The notes beneath the pieces are model-generated. The model saw only the letters and a program-made list of their open reading frames with translations, was not told where the DNA came from and ran no database searches. A stretch of 5,132 nt of DNA from Planctomycetaceae bacterium UBA6894 (GTDB lineage Bacteria > Planctomycetota > Planctomycetia > Gemmatales > Gemmataceae): assembly GCA_002451275.1 (NCBI GenBank), contig DKBS01000149.1, positions 11,122 to 16,253 of the forward strand. Direction: 5' to 3'. This document shows positions 1-5,132 of the stretch, in pieces. A program made the position numbers and the translations under genes. How positions within the stretch are numbered: position 1 is the stretch's first letter; each line of letters starts with the position of its first letter.

Positions 1-798
1 GGACACTTGCACGGGAACCGATTCAAGCTGATCGTCCGGGATGCCAAGGCGGGTTGGCAGGCCCGCCTGCGGGCGCTGGCCTCCAGGCTGAAAACCATGG
101 GCATTCCCAACGCCTACGGAGCCCAACGCTTTGGCCGGAACCGGCAAACCCTCTCCCTTGGTTTTTCCCTTATGGAAAACCCACATTTGGCAGTGAATCC
201 GTGGTTGAGACGGCTGGCCCTTTCAGCCGTGCAATCACATGTTTTCAACACCTGGCTGTTGGAAAGACTGAAGGCAGGCACACTGCGCCAAGTGATGGAA
301 GGTGAGATCCTGGCCCATGCCCCGCGCGGTGGTTTGTTCACCGCAGTGGACCTGCCCGCGGAGCAGGTTCGCCTGGAATCTGGCCAGATTGTCCCGGCAG
401 GCCCCCTGCCCGGCAGCCGGCTGCTTGCGGCCCGGGGACATGCGGCAATCTTGGAGAACGCCCTGCTCGAACGCCTTGGCCTGACTCATCTTCTGGAAGG
501 GCACGGGGGCCGGCTTTTGACCGGGACCAGGAGGCGCGCCCTTATTTACCCGATGGATCTCACCTGGCAGCCTGCGACGGCAGCCGGTGGGTTTCGCCTG
601 GAATTCAGCCTTCCCGAAGGCAGCTACGCAACGGTTTTGGCGGGCATCCTTTTGGAGGGGGAAGACTGGAGGGGGCCGGAAGTCGGAGACGGTCTGGTCA
701 ATGATGAAGCTGGGGAAGAGGGATTGACCGAGTCGACCGAGGAAGCTGAGCCGGTGTCCGGGGAGCCGGGGGAATCCTCCATCGGGGAAGCCGTGTGA
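1..798 (+). CDS. truD: tRNA pseudouridine(13) synthase TruD, C-terminal part (5' end outside window)
   Basis: TruD isomerises uridine 13 of certain tRNAs to pseudouridine in the cytoplasm. The frame is open from base 1 and ends at TGA 796-798, giving 265 visible residues. The window therefore holds only the C-terminal two thirds or so; the catalytic-aspartate motif of the family lies upstream and is not visible. Family landmarks are in the right order: GNRFKLIVRD (visible residues 5-14), GIPNAYGAQRFG (about 34-45, compare GVPNYFGAQRFG in E. coli), LSAVQSHVFN (about 74-83), the PAGPLPGSR segment (about 132-140), RRRALIYP (about 177-184) and the FSLPEGSYAT signature (about 202-211). The TTG at 7-9 is internal to the GNRF block, so it is not the real start. 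After the LPEGSYAT block comes an acidic tail of roughly 45 residues rich in Glu and Gly, longer than the short C-terminus of the E. coli enzyme. No partner gene is close enough downstream to suggest an operon. Confidence 0.93.
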   Translation, partial: GHLHGNRFKLIVRDAKAGWQARLRALASRLKTMGIPNAYGAQRFGRNRQTLSLGFSLMENPHLAVNPWLRRLALSAVQSHVFNTWLLERLKAGTLRQVMEGEILAHAPRGGLFTAVDLPAEQVRLESGQIVPAGPLPGSRLLAARGHAAILENALLERLGLTHLLEGHGGRLLTGTRRRALIYPMDLTWQPATAAGGFRLEFSLPEGSYATVLAGILLEGEDWRGPEVGDGLVNDEAGEEGLTESTEEAEPVSGEPGESSIGEAV

Positions 799-947
799 GG
801 ATAGTGACGGTCGTACCGACTCTGACGGCTACGCAGCTGAACCTTTCTGGATTTTTCTTTTCAAGGATTGACCCGGGTTGAGCAGCTTCGGGTGGTTGGG
901 TCAGAATGCTGCTTACCAGCGCACACACCTTGGCACCCGGAAACACA
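799..947. other. Intergenic region between truD and the 948-1670 gene
   Basis: These 149 bases hold no supported gene. A T-rich stretch lies at 843-861, and a short GTCG-TAC-CGAC hairpin at 810-820 sits about 30 bases before it, too weak and too distant to call a terminator. A TTGACC at 868-873 resembles a -35 box, but no good -10 box lies at the expected spacing. The palindrome CAGCTG at 834-839 is the only copy I found in the window. The promoter of the downstream gene probably lies here, but I cannot place it. Confidence 0.5.
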
Positions 948-1670
948 ATGGCCAGAGTCAAGCACCCAAACCCTTCAGCGAGCCTGGAGGATTGCACGGT
1001 GCCGGAAAAAATCCTGCTTTCCGCGCACGACCTGGAAAAGGCGGGCGAGTCGCCGTTCAGTGCCGAATCGTTGATCGTCGCCTCGTGGAAGCGCTACCCG
1101 AAAACCTTCGGCTTGAAGGGTTTCGCTGAACATTATCCCGACTCCAACAAGATTCTCGCCTCCATCATGGGCGAGAAGGGGCTGGCCAAAAAAGGCTGGC
1201 TGTTGAAGGTGGGGCAAAAACTGTATGTCCTCACACCGGATGGCAAAAAGGCGGTACTTCGCCTCCAAGCCGGCGAGGGACCTCCCCCGCCCCCGGTGCG
1301 CACATCTCCCCCGCCTGCCTTCAAAGGGCTGCCAGGGGAGCTCGATAGCGTGTTGGTCCGTCTTCTGGACAGCGAGGCGTTGTACAAGCACTTGGAAGAT
1401 CGCAAGCCGGACATCACCTTCACCGATGCCCTGCAATTCTGGGGATTGGCGGAAAAGGCGAAAGCCGACGAGATTGACCAGCAGTTGGTCATCGTCCGCA
1501 AGCAACTGGAAGAGGCGCGCGAAAAGCTGGAAAAATCAGCGTTGACGCTGACCAACGGACGCAGCATCAGCCAGGAAGATGTGGACCTCCTAGGTCAACT
1601 GCACCACTACCTTCAGGAACGATTCGCCCGGCACCTGAACTTGATGCGCCAGCGCACCGTGAAGAGCTGA
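948..1670 (+). CDS. Conserved hypothetical protein, winged-helix-like domain plus C-terminal coiled coil
   Basis: I do not recognise a named family. From the ATG at 948 the product has 240 residues and no signal peptide or membrane segment, so it is probably cytoplasmic. Residues about 17-107 look like a compact helical domain ending in a beta-wing pattern (GWLLKVGQKLYVLTPDGKKA, about 83-102), which suggests a winged-helix fold. A linker at about 111-123 is almost all proline. Residues about 131-196 are helical; the part from about 171 to 196, rich in Lys, Glu and Leu, has coiled-coil character. A last helix covers about 207-235. The block SPFSAESLIVASWKRYPKTF with YPDSNKILASIMGEKG resembles hypothetical proteins I remember from planctomycetes. 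An in-frame ATG at 906 would add 14 residues that look unlike the rest. I prefer 948, although neither start has a strong ribosome binding site. The gene converges with the methyltransferase gene, 21 bp away. A DNA-binding or scaffold role is possible but is inference only. Confidence 0.8.
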   Translation: MARVKHPNPSASLEDCTVPEKILLSAHDLEKAGESPFSAESLIVASWKRYPKTFGLKGFAEHYPDSNKILASIMGEKGLAKKGWLLKVGQKLYVLTPDGKKAVLRLQAGEGPPPPPVRTSPPPAFKGLPGELDSVLVRLLDSEALYKHLEDRKPDITFTDALQFWGLAEKAKADEIDQQLVIVRKQLEEAREKLEKSALTLTNGRSISQEDVDLLGQLHHYLQERFARHLNLMRQRTVKS

Positions 1671-1691
1671 GGCTCGACACCCGCGGACAAC

Positions 1692-2639
1692 TCAAGCGGC
1701 CTCGGCGGGTCTCGACTGGAATCGCAGTCGGGACCCGCTGGCGTATGCGGGATCGATTTCGAAACCCAGCCAGCGCCGGCCCAACGATTCGGCCACGAAT
1801 CCAACCGTGTTGCTGCCCGCAAAGGGATCGAGCACCAACTCCCCCGGTTGGCTGAGAAAGCGGACGAAGAAATCCGGGACAGGCAGCGGAAACCGCGCCG
1901 GGTGGATGGGAAGCCCCTCGGCCCGGCAGGCACGGAAATAGGGGTCGCTGGAGCGCGTGTTGGGCACAACCAGCACATTGCTGGGGATGGCACCGCCGTT
2001 ATCCTTCTGAAACACCTTGCTGAGTTCGTGCTGGGATGGACGCATCGCGGGGTCATATCCGTCCCGCAGCAGACGCTTCATGGAAGGGCTGTAGGGTTTC
2101 AGAACACGCCGATTGTCAGCCCTGGGTTCCTTGGATTTGGACAGCCACCAGATCAGGTTGACCGCATCCTTCACGCGGGTGCGGGTGATGGTGACCCACT
2201 GGGCGGGTGTGGGCAATTTGCTGGGGTTGTACCAGTAAAAGTCCTGGGCCAGGTGAAAAAGCTTGCACAGCCTGAGGATGAGCTCGTATTGATACAGGGA
2301 TCGGGTGGCACTGCCGCGCACCCAAGCCCCACCCAGTTCAAGGACTAGGCTGCCCGTGGGATGCAGTACCCGATGGATTTGCTCGATGTATGGCCAAAGC
2401 CAGTCGCTGTAGGACCCGGGGTCCACATTGCCGTAGGCCTTTTGGCGCCTGAGGGCGAAGGGTGGCGAGGTGACCACCAAGTCCACCGAATCGTCGGCCA
2501 GCCTTTTCAGGCCCTCCAAGGCATCGATATTCCAGCATTGTCCGTGGCTGGTGGCGTAGGCGGGCACGGGGGGGGCCTCGCGTAACGGCAACCCCTGATC
2601 ACCCAGCGTGGAGCGACTTTTTTGGCCTCGTGCCGACAC
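1692..2639 (-). CDS. DNA methyltransferase, beta class, M.PvuII-like (probable N4-cytosine, CAGCTG)
   Basis: This enzyme probably transfers a methyl group from S-adenosylmethionine to the N4 of cytosine in DNA. The catalytic motif TSPPF (residues 57-61) comes before the AdoMet-binding motif DPFAGSNT (271-278), which is the beta-class order, and SPPF/SPPY is usual for N4-cytosine enzymes. Segments match M.PvuII as I recall it almost block for block: TSPPFALRRQKAYGN (57-71), QDFYWYNPSKLPTPAQWV (132-149), KDAVNLIWW (157-165), FQKDNGGAIPSN (210-221), and HPARFP (246-251) followed by DFFVRFL (256-262). These include the region between the motifs where specificity lies, so CAGCTG is the likely target by inference. 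Length (315) fits the family (M.PvuII about 336). The start is GTG at 2639; a GTG at residue 25 and a TTG at residue 17 are alternatives just before the conserved domain. It lies 121 bp downstream of dus on the same strand. No endonuclease or controller gene is recognisable nearby, so it looks solitary. Base composition looks like its neighbours by eye. Confidence 0.93.
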   Translation of the reverse strand: MSARGQKSRSTLGDQGLPLREAPPVPAYATSHGQCWNIDALEGLKRLADDSVDLVVTSPPFALRRQKAYGNVDPGSYSDWLWPYIEQIHRVLHPTGSLVLELGGAWVRGSATRSLYQYELILRLCKLFHLAQDFYWYNPSKLPTPAQWVTITRTRVKDAVNLIWWLSKSKEPRADNRRVLKPYSPSMKRLLRDGYDPAMRPSQHELSKVFQKDNGGAIPSNVLVVPNTRSSDPYFRACRAEGLPIHPARFPLPVPDFFVRFLSQPGELVLDPFAGSNTVGFVAESLGRRWLGFEIDPAYASGSRLRFQSRPAEAA

Positions 2640-2760
2640 TGGCTGAACCCCCGGTCAATCCGCGGAAACTGGCTTGAATGCCAGACCAGGTGGGGCGGAT
2701 AGCCGGGAGTTTTGAGTAAATCCAGCCCAATATGGGCACCCTGCCCCACACCGCGGGTCC
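2640..2760 (-). other. Gap between dus and the methyltransferase gene, with inverted repeats
   Basis: This 121-bp gap contains several inverted repeats. GTGGGGC (2690-2696) pairs with GCCCCAC (2743-2749) and encloses a small perfect hairpin, GCCCA-ATA-TGGGC (2725-2737). Closer to the methyltransferase start is CTGGC-TTGAAT-GCCAG (2669-2684). None is followed by a T-tract in the direction of transcription, so none is a clear intrinsic terminator. The stretch may be an mRNA structure or part of a promoter for the methyltransferase gene, or it may be chance in GC-rich DNA. Confidence 0.3.
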
Positions 2761-3924
2761 CTACCAGTGGGCAATGGGCCCGCTGGGCAGGTTCAGTGGC
2801 ACCTGAGTCTCGTGCCAGGGATGGGTATCCCGTTCCTCGAGCGCAGGGCGCATTTGCTCGCACAGGGAATCGAAATGCGACACGCTGTGGAGCATGACCA
2901 TTTCCTGCTGGATTTCGCGCCCCGGGCGCAGCATGCGGCAATACCACGCGGCCATTTTGCGGAAGGTGAGGCAGGCAAAGCGCTCATCGCGCAGGCGGAC
3001 CAGTTGGGCGAAGTGGTCGCGCATGAAATCAAGCCGCCGCAGGTAGGTGGGTGGAACACCCGGGTCGCCCGTGGTGTCCCACCGCTGCAGATGGTGAAAA
3101 ATCCACGGGTTCAGCAAGGCGCCACGGCCCAGGGCGATGCCGGCGCAACCGGTTTCTCCCAGCATGCGCGCGGCATCCGTCAGATTGCGCACATCGCCAT
3201 TACCCAGCACGGGTATGCGCCGCACAGCCTGCACTACGCGGCGAATCCCCTCGATATCAACCGATCCGGAAAAGCCCTGTTCCCGGGTTCGCCCGTGGAT
3301 GGTCAGGCCGGCCACGCCAGCCTCCTCGAATTCACGGGCCAAATGAGGGGCTGTGATTTGGCTGGCATCCCATCCCAGTCGCATTTTCACCGTGACCGGA
3401 ACAGGGACAGCCTCGACCACAGCCCTGACCAATTCGACCGCGCTGGTGATTTGACACAGCATGGCCGAACCCCCTCCCCCCTTGGTGACTTTGTTGACCG
3501 GGCATCCCATATTGATGTCGATACTCGCCAGGCCCCCGCCGATTTTCTCTACAAGAAAACGGGCCGCATCGGCCAATTCGGGCGGTCGGCCGCCGTAGAT
3601 CTGCACCGCATAGGGGCGATCCTCGGGGCAAGTCTCGATGAGATCGAGTGTTTTCCGGCTGCCTGTGAGCAGGGCCCGGCCATTTACCAGGTCCGTGGTA
3701 GCCAAGCCCAGTCCACCCAGGGAACGCACCACCAGGCGAAAAGGCAGGTTGGTGTAACCGGCCAAGGGCGCCATGGTGAACCGGCTTGCCAGTTCCAGTG
3801 CCCCCAAGCAGATCCTTTTGCCCGCCGCGGAAGGAGGCGGTGGAACTTGGGGAGGAACAGGCAAAACCTGGCGAGGATCGGTGGGATCCTTCGTTGCCGG
3901 GTTGTCCGAATCAGGATTTGTCAT
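2761..3924 (-). CDS. dus: tRNA-dihydrouridine synthase, DusB-type
   Basis: Dus enzymes use FMN and NADPH to reduce specific uridines in tRNA to dihydrouridine. The 387-residue product shows the full TIM-barrel signature in order: MAPLAGYTNLPFR (51-63, FMN site), QIYGG (108-112), NMGCPVNKV (138-146) with the catalytic Cys141, KMRLGWD (180-186), HGRTREQGFSG (210-220), GNGDV (241-245) and the phosphate-binding GRGALLNPW (266-274). A helical C-terminal tRNA-binding domain follows from about residue 290. All key residues are intact. The sequence is closest to DusB, but I cannot settle the subfamily or the tRNA position modified. About 37 residues before the barrel are proline-rich and absent from typical DusB; the total exceeds E. 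coli DusB (about 320) by some 65 residues. The ATG at 3924 has no clear ribosome binding site but overlaps the end of the dehydratase gene by 14 bases, which suggests translational coupling. The stop is TAG at 2761-2763. Confidence 0.95.
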   Translation of the reverse strand: MTNPDSDNPATKDPTDPRQVLPVPPQVPPPPSAAGKRICLGALELASRFTMAPLAGYTNLPFRLVVRSLGGLGLATTDLVNGRALLTGSRKTLDLIETCPEDRPYAVQIYGGRPPELADAARFLVEKIGGGLASIDINMGCPVNKVTKGGGGSAMLCQITSAVELVRAVVEAVPVPVTVKMRLGWDASQITAPHLAREFEEAGVAGLTIHGRTREQGFSGSVDIEGIRRVVQAVRRIPVLGNGDVRNLTDAARMLGETGCAGIALGRGALLNPWIFHHLQRWDTTGDPGVPPTYLRRLDFMRDHFAQLVRLRDERFACLTFRKMAAWYCRMLRPGREIQQEMVMLHSVSHFDSLCEQMRPALEERDTHPWHETQVPLNLPSGPIAHW

Positions 3925-4273
3925 GGACGAACTGGTTCGGGTTCCCTTCCAGCGCCTGGCCCGGGGCCGGCCTCCACAGGACCGTCTCCTCCATGCGCTT
4001 GGCCATCTCGAAATCCATGTCCGTGATGGCTCCTTGGCTATGGGTTTTCAGTTTGACGAGCACACGGGCCCATGTCACTTCCAGATCGGCATGGTGGTAC
4101 CCGGCCTCACATAAAAAGCCCAAGGTGTTGACTACCTGGAGGGTGGTTTGCCAACCATCGGTTCGGTACTTGCGCCGGATCCAGCCGTTTTCCACAAACC
4201 ATTTATCCAGCTTGAGTTCCGCCAAGCGGGCGACCGCCTCCGCCTCGGTGTAGCCCTTCAATTCCTTACCCAT
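3911..4273 (-). CDS. phhB: 4a-hydroxytetrahydrobiopterin dehydratase (pterin-4a-carbinolamine dehydratase)
   Basis: This small enzyme removes water from 4a-hydroxytetrahydropterin so that the pterin cofactor used by aromatic amino acid hydroxylases can be recycled. In bacteria without such hydroxylases, related proteins have been linked to molybdopterin metabolism. The 120-residue product carries the family core EAGYHHADLEVTW (56-68) and KLKTHSQGAITDMD (74-87). His60, His61 and His78 match the three active-site histidines of human DCoH (61, 62, 79). The last 20 or so residues extend slightly beyond the core fold. The start ATG at 4273 is well supported by AGGGGA at 4286-4281, seven bases upstream. 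The gene is first in the minus-strand unit and overlaps dus at its 3' end. No phenylalanine hydroxylase gene is visible in the window, so the physiological pterin substrate is open. Confidence 0.92.
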   Translation of the reverse strand: MGKELKGYTEAEAVARLAELKLDKWFVENGWIRRKYRTDGWQTTLQVVNTLGFLCEAGYHHADLEVTWARVLVKLKTHSQGAITDMDFEMAKRMEETVLWRPAPGQALEGNPNQFVHDKS

Positions 4274-4280
4274 TAACCGT

Positions 4281-4286
4281 TCCCCT
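4281..4286 (-). promoter_or_regulatory. Ribosome binding site of phhB
   Basis: Read on the minus strand this is AGGGGA, seven bases before the ATG of phhB. It is the clearest Shine-Dalgarno match on the minus strand here and fixes the start of that gene. Confidence 0.7.
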
Positions 4287-4292
4287 GCCCTC

Positions 4293-4315
4293 CCCCAAGC
4301 TCTCTGGGCTTGGGG
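4293..4315. repeat. Inverted repeat in the phhB/lipoprotein divergent intergenic region
   Basis: CCCCAAGC (4293-4300) and GCTTGGGG (4308-4315) form a perfect 8-bp stem with a 7-base loop. It lies between two divergent genes. In the phhB transcript it would sit just upstream of the ribosome binding site, with only six bases (4287-4292) between them. On neither strand is it followed by a real T-run, so an operator or leader structure is more likely than a terminator. Which of these it is cannot be told from the sequence. Confidence 0.5.
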
Positions 4316-4359
4316 TTTGCTCCCATGGTAGCCTCAAAGCCGCTTCAAGTTTCGGCTTC

Positions 4360-4365
4360 AAGGAG
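4360..4365 (+). promoter_or_regulatory. Ribosome binding site of the BON lipoprotein gene
   Basis: AAGGAG ends eight bases before the ATG at 4374, a near-ideal Shine-Dalgarno sequence and spacing. It decides the start of the downstream gene. It lies just after one arm of a possible hairpin (AAGCCG 4337-4342 with CGGCTT 4353-4358). Confidence 0.8.
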
Positions 4366-4373
4366 CCCCTCGC

Positions 4374-5087
4374 ATGGTCTTTCAACCCAAGCAACCCACA
4401 GCGGGCCGGGCCATCCGTTCCGTTTTGTCGGCCGGTTTGCTGACCACACTGGTTACCGGGTGCGGCCAGGATGCTCACCATCTCGCTTCTATTGCCTCGA
4501 AACTGGGTCGTCAGGTTGCCACCGGATCGGAGCGAATCCGCGAGACAGCACTGGGCCGCCTTTTTCAAAACCGGAGTGTCCTTGACCAGGTTCCCCTGAC
4601 GGACCGGGCCCGTATCCGTCTGCGGTTAGACCGCTCGCTTCAGCGGCTTGACATCTCCGTGCGCCAAATTGAACCGGGATGCCTTGAACTTACCGGAGAA
4701 GTGCCCGATGAGGCGGCCCGCCAGGCAGCGGTGCAGTCCGTCCAGCAGGTGCCGGGAGTGGAAAAAGTTGCGGACGGCCTGAAATTGGCAGGAACCCCTT
4801 CGGACACCGAAAATAACCAAGAAAACCGCCCAGTACCCGAGAATGCTGTTCCACAACCGGCAATCATGCCTGGCAGAGATCCTGCGCCCCCACCCAACCC
4901 CGGTACCACATCTGCACCCCCTCCACCTTCCAACCCCAGGAATAGTACCCCGCTCAACCCGACCATTCCGTCATCTCCTGGAGTCGGCGGTAGCCTTTCA
5001 CCCCTGCCTTCGCCAAATCCCGGCGCTATTCCCCCCGCACCGGGATCTAACCCGGTTACCATTCCTCCGCCGCCCCCCAAGCCCTGA
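4374..5087 (+). CDS. BON-domain lipoprotein with proline-rich C-terminal tail
   Basis: The 237-residue product begins with a basic N-terminus (about 1-15) and a hydrophobic stretch (about 16-28) that ends in the lipobox-like VTGC, so Cys30 is the probable lipidated residue. Residue +2 after the cysteine is Gly, not Asp, which by the E. coli rule would favour the outer membrane. Residues about 79-138 fit one BON domain: a leading helix (RIRLRLDRSLQRL), then strand, the short LTGEVP turn (105-110), a second helix and a closing VPGVEKVADGLKL strand (125-137). BON domains are found in envelope proteins and are thought to bind membranes or phospholipids. From about 141 to the end the sequence is low-complexity, rich in Pro, Ser, Gly and Asn, with no folded domain, perhaps spanning or contacting the cell wall. 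The start is fixed by a strong ribosome binding site. The gene is transcribed away from phhB and appears to stand alone. No specific function can be assigned. Confidence 0.85.
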   Translation: MVFQPKQPTAGRAIRSVLSAGLLTTLVTGCGQDAHHLASIASKLGRQVATGSERIRETALGRLFQNRSVLDQVPLTDRARIRLRLDRSLQRLDISVRQIEPGCLELTGEVPDEAARQAAVQSVQQVPGVEKVADGLKLAGTPSDTENNQENRPVPENAVPQPAIMPGRDPAPPPNPGTTSAPPPPSNPRNSTPLNPTIPSSPGVGGSLSPLPSPNPGAIPPAPGSNPVTIPPPPPKP

Positions 5088-5115
5088 TAAAACCAGGGGG
5101 TAAACGGAAGCGGGC

Positions 5116-5132
5116 CCGGTCGATTCGACCGG
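5116..5132 (+). terminator. Possible terminator hairpin cut by the window edge
   Basis: CCGGTCG (5116-5122) and CGACCGG (5126-5132) form a perfect 7-bp stem with an ATT loop, 28 bases after the stop of the lipoprotein gene. The preceding CGGGC could lengthen the stem if the sequence continues with GCCCG. A T-run would have to lie beyond the window, so the terminator call is provisional. Confidence 0.5.

Noticed and set aside
843..861. T-rich stretch as the truD terminator
   Set aside because: No stable GC-rich stem lies immediately before it, and the nearest small hairpin ends more than 20 bases upstream.
868..906. Sigma-70-like promoter starting with TTGACC upstream of the 948 gene
   Set aside because: No acceptable -10 box lies 16-18 bases downstream, and the second candidate, TTGAGC with TCAGAA, is too poor.
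975..1505. Minus-strand open frame of 176 residues opposite the 948-1670 gene
   Set aside because: Its sequence has no domain character and mirrors the coding frame on the plus strand, so it is a shadow.
948..1670. The possibility that this gene encodes the restriction partner of the PvuII-like methyltransferase
   Set aside because: It shows no PD-(D/E)XK pattern that I can support, bears no resemblance to R.PvuII as I recall it, and looks instead like a family of hypothetical proteins seen in genomes of this type.
2767..4026. Long plus-strand open frame (419 residues) opposite dus and phhB
   Set aside because: It lies antisense to two clear enzyme genes, has no recognisable domain, and is explained by codon bias in GC-rich DNA.
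4640..5080. Minus-strand Gly-rich open frame of 146 residues
   Set aside because: It is the antisense reading of the proline codons in the lipoprotein tail, and the Gly-rich composition follows directly from that.
4861..5087. Proline-codon repeats as a tandem DNA repeat or CRISPR-like array
   Set aside because: The units differ in length and sequence and lie inside an intact reading frame, so this is protein low complexity and not a DNA repeat array.

Overview
This is a GC-rich bacterial window with five genes, all chromosomal in character. I see no phage, transposon, CRISPR or tRNA/rRNA signal. A planctomycete-like bacterium is my best guess. The grounds are the 948-1670 protein, which resembles hypothetical proteins I remember from Planctomycetota, the proline-rich low-complexity extensions on several proteins, and the loosely packed gene order. 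This is inference from memory, not a search result, and the phylum call is moderate at best.

Layout from left to right. (1) Positions 1-798, plus strand: the C-terminal part of TruD, the tRNA pseudouridine-13 synthase, whose N-terminal half lies outside the window. (2) Positions 948-1670, plus strand: an uncharacterised protein with a probable winged-helix-like N-terminal domain, a proline-rich linker and a C-terminal coiled coil. (3) Positions 1692-2639, minus strand: a beta-class DNA methyltransferase that closely matches M.PvuII (N4-cytosine, CAGCTG) as I recall it, with no recognisable restriction enzyme or controller gene beside it. It converges on gene 2 with a 21-bp gap. (4) Positions 2761-3924, minus strand: a tRNA-dihydrouridine synthase of the DusB type with a proline-rich N-terminal extension. 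(5) Positions 3911-4273, minus strand: a pterin-4a-carbinolamine dehydratase (PhhB/DCoH type) whose 3' end overlaps the dus start by 14 bases. (6) Positions 4374-5087, plus strand, divergent from phhB: a lipoprotein with one BON domain and a long proline-rich tail. It is followed by a hairpin that runs into the window edge and is probably its terminator.

Functional reading: the minus strand looks like one transcription unit, phhB-dus-methyltransferase. The first two genes are coupled by overlap and the third follows after a 121-bp gap. Two of the genes (truD and dus) are tRNA uridine-modification enzymes, but they lie on opposite strands and are separated, so I do not claim a joint system. 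The item most worth pursuing is the solitary PvuII-like methyltransferase among housekeeping genes. The next is the uncharacterised 240-residue protein. I did not find a convincing new multi-gene system.
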